The notes below the pieces were generated by a model. That model did not search any database and was not told the origin of the DNA. It was given only the letters and a program-made list of their open reading frames with translations. This document shows positions 27,018-38,234 of a stretch of 64,000 bases of DNA, piece by piece (within the stretch, counting starts at the first letter, position 1; each line of letters starts with the position of its first letter). A program made the translations under genes and the position numbers. Origin of the DNA: Methylomonas sp. EFPC3. GTDB lineage: Bacteria > Pseudomonadota > Gammaproteobacteria > Methylococcales > Methylomonadaceae. Where the stretch lies: assembly GCF_029643245.1 (NCBI RefSeq), contig NZ_CP116398.1, positions 682,001 to 746,000 on the forward strand, given 5' to 3'.

Positions 27018-27045
27018 TTGCACAAAAATTTAACGTCGTTATAAT
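27018..27045 (+). promoter_or_regulatory. Sigma-70 promoter of tRNA-Val
   Basis: TTGCAC (27018-27023) and consensus TATAAT (27040-27045) are 16 bases apart, ending 24 bases before the tRNA. Confidence 0.8.
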
Positions 27046-27069
27046 GCACGGCTCGAACGACAAGACTTT

Positions 27070-27146
27070 AGGCGCGTAGCTCAGTTGGTTAGAGCACCAC
27101 CTTGACATGGTGGGGGTCGGTGGTTCGAGTCCACTCGCGCCTACCA
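27070..27146 (+). tRNA. tRNA-Val (GAC)
   Basis: A 77-base cloverleaf: acceptor AGGCGCG with CGCGCCT, D-arm TAGCTCAGTTGGTTAGAGC, anticodon loop TTGACAT giving GAC, T-loop TTCGAGT and encoded CCA. The A at position 1 with T at 72 is less usual than G-C, but both strands agree. Confidence 0.97.
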
Positions 27147-27153
27147 AAATACT

Positions 27154-27180
27154 AAGCACCGCACGACGGTGCTTTTTTTA
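27154..27180 (+). terminator. Intrinsic terminator between tRNA-Val and thrS
   Basis: AAGCACCG (27154-27161) pairs with CGGTGCTT (27167-27174) around a 5-base loop, followed by seven T from 27173 on. It ends 16 bases before the thrS ATG, so it either ends the tRNA transcript or acts in the thrS leader. Confidence 0.8.
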
Positions 27181-27195
27181 TTGTGGAATCCAAAA

Positions 27196-29104
27196 ATGCC
27201 AGTGATAACTCTGCCTGATGGCTCTCAGCGTCAATTCGACCATGCAGTTTCTGTGATGGATGTGGCTCTGTCTATCGGTACCGGGCTGGCTAAGGCGACC
27301 TTGGCTGGCAAGGTCGACGGTAAGCTGGTTGATGCTAGTTATCTGATTCAGGGCGATGCGACCCTGCAAATTGTGACCGCGAGGGATGAGGAGGGCGTGG
27401 ACGTTATTCGTCACTCCACTGCCCATTTGTTAGCGCAAGCCGTTAAGCAGTTGTTTCCCAGCGCTCAGGTTACTATTGGTCCTGTCGTAGAAAACGGCTT
27501 TTATTACGATTTTTCTTACGAGCGATCGTTTACGCCCGACGATTTGGTTGCGATAGAGAAAAAAATGCAGGAATTGTCTGCAGCCGATATGCCGGTGCAG
27601 CGTTCTTTGATGGCTCGCGACGAAGCGGTGCAATTCTTTAGTGCGTTGGGTGAAAAATACAAGGCCGAGATTATCGCTTCGATTCCGGCAAATGAGGAAT
27701 TGTCGCTTTACCGGCAAGGCGAATTTACCGACCTGTGCCGCGGCCCCCATGTGCCGAGCACTGGTAAGCTAAAAGCATTCAAGTTGATGAAAATTGCCGG
27801 CGCCTATTGGCGGGGCGATTCGAAAAACGAAATGTTGCAGCGGATTTACGGTACCGCGTGGGGTGATGCTAAAGAGTTGGCCGCTTATCTGCACCGTCTT
27901 GAAGAGGCGGAAAAGCGCGATCATCGCAAAATCGGCAAGGCTTTGGATTTGTTTCATACTCAGGAGGAAGCGCCGGGTATGGTGTTCTGGCACGACAAAG
28001 GCTGGACGATTTACAAAGAAGTGGAGCAGTACATTCGCGAGAAGTTGCGGGTGAACGGCTATGGCGAAGTTAGGACGCCGCAAATTGTCGACCGTACTTT
28101 GTGGGAGAAATCCGGGCATTGGGATAAATTCAGTGCGATGATGTTCACCACGCATTCCGAAAATCGGGATTATGCGGTGAAACCGATGAACTGCCCGTGT
28201 CATATCCAGATTTACAATCAAGGCATCAAAAGTTACCGTGATCTGCCGGTGCGCTTGGCTGAATTCGGTTCTTGCCATCGTAACGAGCCTTCGGGTACTT
28301 TGCACGGTCTGATGCGGGTTAGGAACTTTGTGCAGGACGATGCGCATATTTTTCTGCACTGAAGATCAGATTCAATCTGAGGTATCGACTTTTATCGATT
28401 TGCTGTTCGAAGTTTATAAGGATTTCGGTTTCGACGAAGTGATCATTAAGTTATCGACTCGCCCTGAAAATCGGGTCGGCGCCGATGCGGTATGGGATAA
28501 AGCGGAGAGTGCTTTGGAGTTGGCGCTTAACAATAAAGGCCTTGAATGGCAGTTGCAGCCTGGAGAAGGTGCCTTTTACGGTCCGAAGATTGAGTTCTCG
28601 CTGAAAGATTGCATCGGTCGGGTTTGGCAGTGCGGTACCATCCAGGTCGATTTTTCGATGCCGGAGCGGTTGGATGCCTGTTACATCGGTGAAGACAGTG
28701 CGCGCCATACCCCCGTGATGCTGCATCGGGCTATTTTGGGTTCGTTAGAGCGCTTTATCGGTATTTTGATCGAGCAATACGCCGGAAACTTTCCGTTGTG
28801 GTTAAGTCCGGTGCAAATCATGGTCATGAATATCACCGATCGTCATGCCGAATATGCCGAGCAGGTTCGCCTAGAACTTGAAAAACAAGGTCTTAGGGCC
28901 AAAATTGACTTGAGAAACGAGAAGATAGGCTTTAAAATCCGCGAGCATTCCATGCAGCGTGTCCCGTATTTGTTGATTATCGGCGACAAGGAATTGGAAA
29001 CTCGAACTGCGAGTGTGCGTACCCAGCAGGGCGAGGATCTGGGAAGTCTGTCAATTGGCGAACTTGGCGAACGTTTGAGAAAGCAGATTGCGGATCGAAA
29101 ATAA
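27196..29104 (+). CDS. thrS: Threonyl-tRNA synthetase, frame broken by one extra T
   Basis: ThrRS charges tRNA-Thr. The first frame (from ATG 27196, [20 protein letters not shown]) covers the TGS domain, the editing domain ([15 protein letters not shown]) and class II motif 2 ([20 protein letters not shown]), then hits a stop at 28360-28362. The second frame carries on as [20 protein letters not shown] through motif 3 and the anticodon domain to 29104. Dropping one T from the TTTTT run at 28349-28353 restores DDAHIFCTEDQ and gives 635 residues, near the 642 of E. coli. The gene is essential, so a sequencing or assembly error is most likely. infC follows in the usual cluster. Confidence 0.9.
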
Positions 29105-29125
29105 TAACAACTTGGAGGATAGGGT

Positions 29126-29650
29126 ATCAGCTCTAAAAAAGATGCAACGCGCTTAAATACCGAGATTACCGCCAGACGGGTAAGGGTGATAGGCGCTGAA
29201 GGTGAACAAGTTGGGGTTGTATCAATAAACGAAGCTTTGCAGCTTGCCTATGATGCGAACCTGGATCTGGTCGAAATTTCACCCAACGCCGATCCTCCTG
29301 TTTGCAAAATCATGGATTTTGGCAAATACCAGTTTGAGCAAAATAAAAAGCTCCAGGCCGCCAAGAAAAAACAAAAACAAATCCAGATCAAGGAAATCAA
29401 ATTTCGACCGGGTACCGAAGAGGGCGACTATCAGGTCAAATTGCGCAGCTTGATCAAATTTCTCAACGAAGGCGATAAAACCAAAATCACCGTACGGTTT
29501 AAAGGGCGCGAACTAACTCATCGCGAACTGGGTATGGATCTGTTGAAACGTATCGAAACCGATTTGGAAGAGTTGGCCGCGGTCGAGCAATTCCCCAAAC
29601 TGGAGGGCCGGCAAATGGTCATGGTGATGGGACCGAAAAAGAAAAAATAA
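29126..29650 (+). CDS. infC: Translation initiation factor IF-3, AUC start
   Basis: IF-3 keeps 30S subunits free and proofreads the start codon. No ATG, GTG or TTG gives a full N terminus: the in-frame GTG at 29186 would drop about 20 residues that align with E. coli IF-3. In frame upstream, ATC at 29126 follows GGAGG with 7 bases spacing and yields (M)[20 protein letters not shown] before [10 protein letters not shown]. The product is 174 residues (E. coli 180). Non-canonical starts (AUU in E. coli) let IF-3 repress its own translation, so the same control is expected here. Confidence 0.93.
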   Translation: MSSKKDATRLNTEITARRVRVIGAEGEQVGVVSINEALQLAYDANLDLVEISPNADPPVCKIMDFGKYQFEQNKKLQAAKKKQKQIQIKEIKFRPGTEEGDYQVKLRSLIKFLNEGDKTKITVRFKGRELTHRELGMDLLKRIETDLEELAAVEQFPKLEGRQMVMVMGPKKKK

Positions 29651-29790
29651 TTTTGCCGTTTTTTAAACGGTACGGCGTTGCCGGATTGCAGCGCCGATCG
29701 GGTTTTACCCGAAAAAATTCGGTTGGGCCGAGCATTTTGCCTGATTGAGTTTTTGCTCAGGGACTTTATTTTTAACATTGGAGAAAACAA
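29651..29790 (+). promoter_or_regulatory. Structured infC-rpmI leader, candidate L20-type control region
   Basis: The 140-base gap holds several stems: 29673-29681 with 29688-29696 (9 bp, one G-U), 29699-29703 with 29707-29711, 29709-29713 with 29718-29722, and 29740-29744 with 29757-29761. The second and third share bases 29709-29711 and so exclude each other. In other bacteria L20 represses rpmI-rplT through RNA structure in this region; that it does so here is inference. Confidence 0.4.
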
Positions 29791-29988
29791 ATGCCAAAAT
29801 TGAAAAGCCATAGTGGCGCCGGTAAGCGCTTTAAGAAAACCGGGACCGGTGGTTTCAAGTGCAAACAATCGCACAAACGCCATATCTTGACCAAAAAAAC
29901 CACAAAACGGAAAAGACAACTGCGTAAAACAGCCATCCTGCATCCGTCAGATACGCCATTGGTAGCGCGCATGCTGCCATACAGTTGA
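29791..29988 (+). CDS. rpmI: 50S ribosomal protein L35
   Basis: The 65-residue basic protein [20 protein letters not shown] is a standard L35, with the conserved [18 protein letters not shown] region. A GGAGAAAA binding site precedes the ATG. It lies between infC and rplT in the canonical order. Confidence 0.98.
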   Translation: MPKLKSHSGAGKRFKKTGTGGFKCKQSHKRHILTKKTTKRKRQLRKTAILHPSDTPLVARMLPYS

Positions 29989-30021
29989 TCGACTAAATTA
30001 CATTGCAGAGAGAATTGAAAA

Positions 30022-30384
30022 ATGGCTAGAGTAAAACGCGGTGTTACCGCTAGAGCAAGACACAAAAAGATTTTAAAGCTGGCTAAAGGTTACTACGGTG
30101 CCCGTAGCCGGGTTTATCGGGTTGCTAAACAAGCGGTCATCAAAGCCGGTCAATATGCGTACCGCGACCGCAAGCAGAAAAAACGCCAATTCCGCGCTTT
30201 GTGGATCGTGCGGATTAACGCTGCGGCCCGCCAATTCGGCATTTCCTACAGCCGCTTAATCAATGGCTTGACTAAAGCTAATGTCGCTATCGACCGCAAG
30301 GTACTGGCCGACTTGGCCGTACGCGACATTCAAGCCTTCGGCGAGATTGCAAAGGTAGCAATCGCCAACCAGAGCAAGCCGTAA
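30022..30384 (+). CDS. rplT: 50S ribosomal protein L20
   Basis: L20 is an early assembly protein of the large subunit and commonly the autogenous repressor of this operon. The 120-residue product starts [20 protein letters not shown], then [20 protein letters not shown], and ends in the globular RNA-binding part ([13 protein letters not shown] region [20 protein letters not shown]). It is 33 bases downstream of rpmI. Confidence 0.98.
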   Translation: MARVKRGVTARARHKKILKLAKGYYGARSRVYRVAKQAVIKAGQYAYRDRKQKKRQFRALWIVRINAAARQFGISYSRLINGLTKANVAIDRKVLADLAVRDIQAFGEIAKVAIANQSKP

Positions 30385-30414
30385 GCTGCTTTCAAATTCG
30401 GTTTTAGAAACCGT

Positions 30415-30470
30415 TTTGACGCATCCTCCCCGCTATGCGGGGAGTTCCGCCTTTCGACGGCGGATATCCA
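30415..30470. repeat. GC-rich double hairpin between rplT and pheS
   Basis: CTCCCCGC (30426-30433) and GCGGGGAG (30437-30444) form an 8-bp stem with a TAT loop. A second stem follows (CCGCC with GGCGG, about 30448-30464). The pattern GCATCCTCCCCGC...GCGGGGAG resembles the subterminal hairpins of IS200/IS605 elements, but it could also be a pheST attenuator without a leader peptide. No Phe-rich leader ORF was seen, and no T-run follows. Confidence 0.4.
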
Positions 30471-30512
30471 TCGCTTGGGAAATCCCATCAATTACAGACA
30501 AAAGTGAGCTGA

Positions 30513-31535
<1,023 letters not shown>

Positions 31536-31550
31536 CGGTGGATTGGAATC

Positions 31551-33926
31551 ATGCAAGTAAGTGAAGCCTGGTTAAGGGAACTGGTCAATCCACCTATCGC
31601 CACTGCCGAATTGGTTGCGCAATTGACCATGGCCGGCCTCGAAGTCGATGCGGTCACTCCGGTTGCTGCCGATTTTAGCGGCGTGGTAGTGGCTGAAGTA
31701 CTGGAAACCGTCCAACATCCGAATGCCGATAAACTGAAGGTTTGCCAAGTCAATGTCGGCCAAGAGCAAGCGCTGCAGATTGTTTGCGGAGCCAGCAACG
31801 TTCGGCCGGGTTTAAAGGTGCCGGCCGCCCTAATTGGTGCGGTACTGCCGGGCGATTTCAAAATCAAGGAATCCAAACTGCGCGGTGAGTTGTCGTTTGG
31901 CATGTTGTGTTCCGAAAAGGAACTGGGTTTAGCTACCACTTCCGAAGGTTTGATGGAGCTGCCGACCGATGCGCCGATAGGTCAAGACATACGCGAATAT
32001 CTACTACTGAACGATAACGTGATTGAGCTCGGCTTGACACCGAATCGCGCCGATTGCTTGAGCGTCGTAGGTGTGGCGCGCGAGGTCGCAGTATTGAATG
32101 GTTTGACGTTACCGTCCGACGATTCCGTCGTCATCGAACCGCAACATCAGCAGACTTTGGACGTTCAAGTCCACTCTGCGGAAGCTTGCCCGGCGTATTT
32201 GGGGCGCTTGATCAAAGGTATCGATTCAGCCGCACAGACGCCGCTTTGGATGCAGGAGCGCTTGCGCCGTAGCGGGATCCGCAGTCTCAGCCCGGTGGTC
32301 GATGTCACCAACTATGTGCTGATTGAACTTGGTCAGCCTTTGCATGCATTTGATGCCGATAAATTGACGGCACCCGTTGTCGTCAGACGCAGTCGAGCCG
32401 GCGAGTCATTGGCGTTGTTAAACGATCAGACCATTGAACTTGATGGTGAGGCCTTAGTCATCGCTGATCAACAGCGGGCGTTGGCTCTGGCTGGCGTTAT
32501 GGGCGGCAAAGAGAGCGCGGTGTTTGCCGAAACTCGCGATATTTTTCTGGAGTGCGCTTTTTTCAATCCAATTAGCGTCGCTGGTAAGGCTAGATACTTC
32601 GGGTTGCATACCGATTCCTCACACCGTTTCGAACGCGGCGTCGATTTTAATTTGCAACGTCGAGCCATTGAGCGCGCGACGCAATTGATATTGGAAATTG
32701 CCGGAGGCAGACCGGGGCCGGTGACGGAAATTATCAACACTGAAGCCTTACCGGCCCGCTTGGCAGTCAAATTACGTAGTTCTCAGATCGAAAAAGTCTT
32801 GGGTATCCAATATAGCGACACCCAAGTTCGCGATCTATTCTGCGGCTTGGGTATGCGGGTTGAGCCTTGCGCGGACGGATGGGAAATTACACCGCCGGGG
32901 TTTCGTTTCGATATCGCAATCGAGGAAGATCTGCTCGAGGAAATTGGCCGGGTATATGGCTATAACAACTTGCCCAGCAGTCATCTATTGATGCGTACTG
33001 AATTGGGTAAAGCACCGGAGTCGGTGCTAGGGTTGGATCGATTGCAGGATTGTCTGGTTGATCGTGGTTATCAGGAAGCCATCACCTACAGCTTTGTGGA
33101 TGAAGCGATGCAAAAAGCGGTGGCGCCGGATGATGAATTTATTCGGATCCAGAACCCGATTTCATCCGAGTTAGCGGTGATGCGTACCACCCTGTGGTGC
33201 GGATTGTTGAACGCTGCGCTATACAACATTAATCGGCAGCAGAGTCGGGTGAGGCTGTTCGAGACTGGCCTGCGGTTTGGTTATGAAAACGGCGCGATTC
33301 GGCAACAAAAGATGCTTGCAGGCATAGCACTTGGAGACCTGAATGCCGAGCAATGGGGCGAGAAGTCTCGGAAAGTCGATTTTTTTGATGTGAAAGCTGA
33401 TGTGGAAGCCTTGCTCGGCCTTACCGGCAGCGTCGCGGTGTTCAAGGCAGCGGAGCATCCGGCATTGCATCCTGGGCAGACAGCTTGCATCTTCAACCAG
33501 GATGGAGAAACGATTGGTCTATTGGGAATGTTGCATCCGACATTGCAAAAACAACTGGGCTTCGATAGCTCGGTGTTTTTGTTCGAATTGAACCAGGATG
33601 CAATTTTGCAGCGCAAGGTGCCCAAATTCAGTCCCTTGTCTAAATTTCCGTCGGTACGCCGAGACATGGCCTTGTTGGTGGCGGAAGCTGTATCCGCTGA
33701 TGCGATTGTTGCTTGTATCGCCGAAACTGGCGAACAATCCATTCGTGATGTGTCGATTTTCGATGTCTATCGCGGGCAGGGTGTGGCCGAGGGTAGCAAA
33801 AGCGTGGCGTTGAGTTTGGTACTGCAAGATTTTTCGCAAACTCTTACCGATGCGGAAATTGATGCTATATTTCGCAGGGTGTTGGAGACTTTGACGGCTA
33901 AACTGAATGCAAAATTGAGGGAGTGA
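31551..33926 (+). CDS. pheT: Phenylalanyl-tRNA synthetase beta subunit
   Basis: The 791-residue beta subunit carries the tRNA-binding domain ([19 protein letters not shown], about 40-150), the B3/B4 editing region ([10 protein letters not shown]), the B5 domain and a C-terminal ferredoxin-fold anticodon-binding domain ([13 protein letters not shown]). Length is close to the 795 of E. coli. It is followed by ihfA in the enterobacterial order. Confidence 0.97.
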   Translation: MQVSEAWLRELVNPPIATAELVAQLTMAGLEVDAVTPVAADFSGVVVAEVLETVQHPNADKLKVCQVNVGQEQALQIVCGASNVRPGLKVPAALIGAVLPGDFKIKESKLRGELSFGMLCSEKELGLATTSEGLMELPTDAPIGQDIREYLLLNDNVIELGLTPNRADCLSVVGVAREVAVLNGLTLPSDDSVVIEPQHQQTLDVQVHSAEACPAYLGRLIKGIDSAAQTPLWMQERLRRSGIRSLSPVVDVTNYVLIELGQPLHAFDADKLTAPVVVRRSRAGESLALLNDQTIELDGEALVIADQQRALALAGVMGGKESAVFAETRDIFLECAFFNPISVAGKARYFGLHTDSSHRFERGVDFNLQRRAIERATQLILEIAGGRPGPVTEIINTEALPARLAVKLRSSQIEKVLGIQYSDTQVRDLFCGLGMRVEPCADGWEITPPGFRFDIAIEEDLLEEIGRVYGYNNLPSSHLLMRTELGKAPESVLGLDRLQDCLVDRGYQEAITYSFVDEAMQKAVAPDDEFIRIQNPISSELAVMRTTLWCGLLNAALYNINRQQSRVRLFETGLRFGYENGAIRQQKMLAGIALGDLNAEQWGEKSRKVDFFDVKADVEALLGLTGSVAVFKAAEHPALHPGQTACIFNQDGETIGLLGMLHPTLQKQLGFDSSVFLFELNQDAILQRKVPKFSPLSKFPSVRRDMALLVAEAVSADAIVACIAETGEQSIRDVSIFDVYRGQGVAEGSKSVALSLVLQDFSQTLTDAEIDAIFRRVLETLTAKLNAKLRE

Positions 33927-33928
33927 TT

Positions 33929-34225
33929 GTGGCATTAACGAAAGCAGATATTGCAGAAAAGTTGTTTGAAGATCTCGGCTTGAATAAACGAGAAGCTAAA
34001 GAAATAGTAGAGCTGTTTTTCGACGAAATCAAAAGAAGTCTGGAAAGCGGTGAACAAGTCAAAATATCGGGTTTTGGCAAATTTGAATTACGGGATAAAA
34101 ATGGCCGTCCCGGCCGCAATCCGAAGACCGGCGAGGAAATACCGATCACGCCGCGTCGGGTTGTTACCTTTAGAACAGGGCAAAAATTGAAAGCTCGAGT
34201 GGAAGCTTATGCTGGAACCCAGTAA
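33929..34225 (+). CDS. ihfA: Integration host factor subunit alpha
   Basis: IHF-alpha forms a heterodimer with IHF-beta that bends DNA sharply. From the GTG at 33929 (GAGGGAG before it) the 98-residue protein reads [20 protein letters not shown], matching E. coli IhfA. It holds the DNA-intercalating arm [23 protein letters not shown] at 33923 is in frame but adds two residues not seen in the family. Confidence 0.97.
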   Translation: MALTKADIAEKLFEDLGLNKREAKEIVELFFDEIKRSLESGEQVKISGFGKFELRDKNGRPGRNPKTGEEIPITPRRVVTFRTGQKLKARVEAYAGTQ

Positions 34226-34562
34226 TAACAACGAATTACCGGTCATTCCGGCCAAGCGCTATTTCACGATTGGCGAAGTCAGTGATTTATGCGGTGTGAA
34301 ACCTCATGTTTTACGCTATTGGGAGCAAGAATTTACCGAGCTGAGTCCGGTCAAGCGACGCGGGAATCGGCGTTATTACCAGCGTCACGATGTGCTGTTA
34401 ATCCGCCAAATTCGTGCCTTACTCTACGAACAAGGCTATACCATCGGTGGTGCCAGAGCCCATCTGGCGAGCGGTAGCGCTAAGGAAGATAGCCTGCGCA
34501 CGAAGCAATTAATCCATCAAATGATAGGCGAGCTGGAAGATATTTTGGAGCTATTGAAATAG
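34209..34562 (+). CDS. MerR-family regulator
   Basis: The 117-residue protein has a MerR helix-turn-helix ([26 protein letters not shown]) with the winged [12 protein letters not shown] segment, then a short coil. It has no effector-binding domain. A small MerR protein of this type follows ihfA in many Gammaproteobacteria. It overlaps ihfA by 17 bases, so it is co-transcribed; its targets are unknown. Confidence 0.92.
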   Translation: MLEPSNNNELPVIPAKRYFTIGEVSDLCGVKPHVLRYWEQEFTELSPVKRRGNRRYYQRHDVLLIRQIRALLYEQGYTIGGARAHLASGSAKEDSLRTKQLIHQMIGELEDILELLK

Positions 34563-34608
34563 CGCGCTCGTAAATCATGGTAAAATGATTTTCACTATTT
34601 ATTCAAAA

Positions 34609-34686
<78 letters not shown>

Positions 34687-34896
34687 ATATTTTGAGTGGC
34701 TTCATCGATTTTTACTACGCTTACATCTTTGAGTTTTAGTATTTTCTAAACAAGATTTGAGCTGCCAACATGGGTTATATGGTGTTCGCTTGAACGATGC
34801 GCATACCTCGAGATATTCGGTTATCCCATCCTCTCCGTTTTTGCGCGACATTTAAGCGGTAGTCCTTTCGATTTGGATGCCGTCTCTTAATCCCAG

Positions 34897-35700
34897 ATGA
34901 AATCAATATTCGAATTTGCCGAGCGGTGTCTGTTCGACGCCGATATCGAGCGAAAACTTGCCTTTACCTTCCAGGCCAGACAGCTATTGGCGGAGAATCG
35001 GCTGTCGTTTACAGCGCCCGGCGAGGCATTGCCGATCGCCGCTACGGTCTTCCCCGCAAAACCGGAATTATTGATGCCGCGCGACATGCCGAAACGGCGG
35101 CTGGATACCGTCGAAGGCAAGGCGGCTTTTTTCCATGCCTTGGCTCATATCGAGTTCGTCGCGATCTATCTGGCTTGGGACATTCTCTATCGCTTCCGCG
35201 GTTTGCCCGACGATTTTTACCGCGATTGGTTGCTGATCGCCGATGAGGAGGCGCAGCATTTTCAATTGATTCGCAACCGGCTCAGGCAATTGGGTTGTGA
35301 TTACGGCGATCTGCCGGCGCACGGGGGCTTGTGGTCTCATGCGGAAGATACGGCGGAAGATATTTTAGCCCGATTGGCGATCGTGCCGCGGTGCATGGAG
35401 GCGCGCGGATTGGACGTGACGCCGGGCATGCGCGACAAGCTGGCGGCGATGGGTGATGCGGACGGCGTGGCCATATTGGAGCGGATATATACCGACGAAA
35501 TCGGTCATGTCGAGCGCGGTTCGTATTGGTTCAAGAGCCTGGCCAGGCAGCGGGGGCTGCAACCCGAGCAGCATTATAAGGATTTGATTTTGGGCTATTA
35601 CAAGGGGAAACCGAAAGGGCCATTTAACCGAGAAGTGCGTATAATCGCCGGTTTCTCGGATAACGAACTCGACTGGCTGGAGGAAAGGGCGCATGAATAA
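34897..35700 (+). CDS. DUF455 ferritin-like protein
   Basis: The 267-residue protein belongs to the DUF455 family, a ferritin-like helical bundle. Candidate metal ligands are in HIEFVAIYLAWD, DEEAQHF and TDEIGHVERG, a two-iron pattern. The biochemical role of the family is not established. It overlaps nnrS by 8 bases, which suggests joint expression. No strong ribosome binding site precedes the ATG. Confidence 0.88.
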   Translation: MKSIFEFAERCLFDADIERKLAFTFQARQLLAENRLSFTAPGEALPIAATVFPAKPELLMPRDMPKRRLDTVEGKAAFFHALAHIEFVAIYLAWDILYRFRGLPDDFYRDWLLIADEEAQHFQLIRNRLRQLGCDYGDLPAHGGLWSHAEDTAEDILARLAIVPRCMEARGLDVTPGMRDKLAAMGDADGVAILERIYTDEIGHVERGSYWFKSLARQRGLQPEQHYKDLILGYYKGKPKGPFNREVRIIAGFSDNELDWLEERAHE

Positions 35701-36868
35701 CAAACCGGTTTTTGATTACCCGCTGTTTGCAATGGGCTTTCGCGCTTTTTTCGCGCTGGCGGGTTTATCGGCGCTGGCTTTGATTGCATTATGGAACTCG
35801 ATGTCCAAAGGCGCTTTGCATATCGACAATTATTTCGCCGGTAGCCTGTGGCATGCGCATGAGATGTTGTTGGGCTACACCGCGGCGGTGATAGCCGGTT
35901 TTTTGCTGACCGCGGTCAGAAACTGGACCGGACTGCAAACCGTCAACCCGGACCAATTGGCCTCATTGAGTTTTTTATGGATATACGGCCGGGTATTGCC
36001 GTTTTATTCGGGTTTGCTGCCGGACGGATTGATCGCCGTCGTCGATATGCTGTTCCTGCCGGCGGTGGCTTATTTCGTGGCCCAGCCCTTGTTGAAGACT
36101 GGCAATTTCAAAAATCTGGTTTTTATTGCTTTATTGCTGTTGCTGACGCTGGGTAACGGCTTGATCCACGCTCAGATTTTGGGTGTGTCGGCAACCAGCG
36201 CCGGCGTGGGCTTGACGCTGGTAGTTGCGGTAGTGGTGGCGATGATTTTGGTAATCGCCGGCCGGGTATTTCCGTTTTTTACCGAACGCGGGTTGTCAGG
36301 TGTGATTTGCATCCGCAATCCTGCTTTGGACTTGGCTGCGGTCGCTGCCGGTGTGGCGGTTTTTGGGTTGCTGATGTTTGACGTCTCCGGTGCGGTGTTG
36401 GCGGCTGCGGCAATTGCGGCTCTGGTTATCAATGTGTTGCGGGTGTCCGCTTGGTACAACGCGCGGATCTGGTACGTGCCGTTGTTATGGGTGTTATACA
36501 TCGGTTACGGTTGGTTAATACTCGGATTCGGCTTGGTGGCCTTGTCGGCATTTGCCTGGGTTCAACCGGTATTGGCACTGCATGCCTTTACGGTCGGCGG
36601 TATCGGCGTATTGACGCTGGGGATGATGGCAAGGGTGGCGTTGGGGCATACCGGGCGGGCGCTGAAGGCCTCGAATGTAGTGGCGATTGCGTTTTTACTG
36701 TTGAATATCGCGACGCTGTTCAGGGTAATGTTTCCGGCGCTGCTGCCGGCGTGGTACGGCGGCTTTGTCATGATTTCCAGCTACAGCTGGTTGGCGGCGT
36801 TTTCGTTATTCGCTTTTTATTATGCGCCGATACTGACATCGCCGCGGATCGACGGTCAGCCCGGCTGA
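35693..36868 (+). CDS. nnrS: NnrS family membrane protein
   Basis: NnrS is a heme- and copper-containing multi-span membrane protein linked to nitric oxide stress in denitrifiers. The 391-residue protein has about 12 hydrophobic segments, the family motif WHAHEMLLGY early on and LHAFTVGGIGVLTLGMMARVALGHTGR later. It is coupled to the DUF455 gene. Methanotrophs meet NO through ammonia co-oxidation, so a protective role is plausible but not shown. Confidence 0.93.
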   Translation: MNNKPVFDYPLFAMGFRAFFALAGLSALALIALWNSMSKGALHIDNYFAGSLWHAHEMLLGYTAAVIAGFLLTAVRNWTGLQTVNPDQLASLSFLWIYGRVLPFYSGLLPDGLIAVVDMLFLPAVAYFVAQPLLKTGNFKNLVFIALLLLLTLGNGLIHAQILGVSATSAGVGLTLVVAVVVAMILVIAGRVFPFFTERGLSGVICIRNPALDLAAVAAGVAVFGLLMFDVSGAVLAAAAIAALVINVLRVSAWYNARIWYVPLLWVLYIGYGWLILGFGLVALSAFAWVQPVLALHAFTVGGIGVLTLGMMARVALGHTGRALKASNVVAIAFLLLNIATLFRVMFPALLPAWYGGFVMISSYSWLAAFSLFAFYYAPILTSPRIDGQPG

Positions 36869-36876
36869 CAGGCAAT

Positions 36877-36906
36877 AAAAAAGGCGGCTGAAAAGCCGCC
36901 TTTTTT
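36877..36906. terminator. Bidirectional terminator between nnrS and ispG
   Basis: AAGGCGGCT and AGCCGCCTT form a strong stem with a GAAA loop, with an A-run before and a T-run after. It can end transcription from nnrS on the plus strand and from ispG on the minus strand. Confidence 0.92.
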
Positions 36907-36918
36907 GTGGTCGGGGCG

Positions 36919-38139
36919 TTACTGGGCGCTGTAGTGCGTCTCGATGTAGCGTTCGACTAGTGCTTGGAATTCCTCGGCAATATGGTCGCCCTTTAAGGTC
37001 ACTGTCTTGACGCCGTCTTCGAATACCGGCGCGACAGGGGACTCCCCGCTACCCGGCAAGCTGATGCCAATGTTGGCGTTCTTACTTTCGCCGGGGCCGT
37101 TAACGACGCAGCCCATTACTGCGACTTCCATATTTTCCACGCCTTTGTATTTGTCTTTCCAGATTGGCATTTGATCGCGCAGGAAAGCTTGGATATCCTG
37201 GGCCAGACGTTGGAAATAATCACTGGTGGTACGGCCGCAACCCGGGCAGGCGATGACCATTGGCGTGAACGAACGAAAGCCCATGGTTTGCAAAATTTCC
37301 TGAGCGACGATAACCTCTTTCGTACGTGAGGCGCCGGGCTCTGGTGTTAGGGAGACGCGGATGGTGTCACCGATGCCTTGCTGCATCAATACGCCCAAAG
37401 CGGCGGCGGAGGCGACGATGCCTTTGGAGCCCATACCGGCTTCAGTCAAGCCTAAATGCAGGGGGTAGTCGCAACGACTGGAGATGTCTTGGTAGATACT
37501 GATCAATTCCTGTACGTTGCTGATTTTGCAAGACAGCACGATTTTGTCCTTGCCCAGTCCGAGTTCGACGGCTTTGGCGGCGCTTTCCAGTGCCGACAGA
37601 ATGATCGCTTCCCGAGTAATGGCAGGCAACTCTTTGGGTTGCGCTAGCTGGCGATTTTCGTCCAGCAAGCGGGTCAATACCGCTTGGTCCAAGCTGCCGC
37701 CGTTAACGCCGATCCGGACCGGTTTGTTATAGCGAATCGCAAATTCGATCATTTGCTGGAATTGCGGATCGCGAGCTTTGCCTTTGCCGACGTTGCCAGG
37801 ATTGATGCGGTACTTGGCAAGGGCTTGAGCGCAGTCAGGGTACTTTTCCAACAGTTTGTGGCCGTTAAAGTGAAAATCGCCAACAATCGGTACTGAAAAG
37901 CCTTTTTGTTCCAGTTGGTTGACGATTTCCGGAACGGCTTTGGCGGCTTCTTCGGTATTGACCGTGACTCTGACTATTTCCGAGCCGGCGGTCGCTAGTT
38001 CCATGATTTGTTGAACGCTTCCTGCAACATCAGCTGTATCGGTGTTGGTCATGGATTGAACTACGATCGGCGCGCCGCCGCCGACTTTAACGTTACCTAC
38101 CAAAACCTGTTGGGTGTGTTTTCTGGGGCTAATCGACAT
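36919..38139 (-). CDS. ispG: 4-hydroxy-3-methylbut-2-en-1-yl diphosphate synthase
   Basis: IspG makes HMBPP from MEcPP in the MEP isoprenoid pathway, using a [4Fe-4S] cluster. The 406-residue two-domain protein has the TIM barrel ([20 protein letters not shown]) and the cluster ligands C298 and C301 (CPGCGRT), C344 and E351 ([10 protein letters not shown]). On its strand a TATAAT at 38207-38202 may be its -10 box. dxr, also of this pathway, begins at the right edge of the window. Confidence 0.96.
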   Translation of the reverse strand: MSISPRKHTQQVLVGNVKVGGGAPIVVQSMTNTDTADVAGSVQQIMELATAGSEIVRVTVNTEEAAKAVPEIVNQLEQKGFSVPIVGDFHFNGHKLLEKYPDCAQALAKYRINPGNVGKGKARDPQFQQMIEFAIRYNKPVRIGVNGGSLDQAVLTRLLDENRQLAQPKELPAITREAIILSALESAAKAVELGLGKDKIVLSCKISNVQELISIYQDISSRCDYPLHLGLTEAGMGSKGIVASAAALGVLMQQGIGDTIRVSLTPEPGASRTKEVIVAQEILQTMGFRSFTPMVIACPGCGRTTSDYFQRLAQDIQAFLRDQMPIWKDKYKGVENMEVAVMGCVVNGPGESKNANIGISLPGSGESPVAPVFEDGVKTVTLKGDHIAEEFQALVERYIETHYSAQ

Positions 38140-38234
38140 AGAATTGTGTTTTCAGGAACTCGAGTTGTTTAAAAATACCAAGTAATTCACTTAGGATTAA
38201 AATTATACCTCCATAGCCACGGGACGGAAAAATT

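Noticed and set aside
26935..27159. Minus-strand open frame across tRNA-Val coding ...[17 protein letters not shown]...
   Set aside because: Also antisense to a tRNA; same artefact.
28349..28353. Programmed frameshifting in thrS
   Set aside because: The shift needed is +1 with no rare codon, stop codon at the slip site or stimulator visible; a sequencing error is simpler. Kept only as an outside chance.
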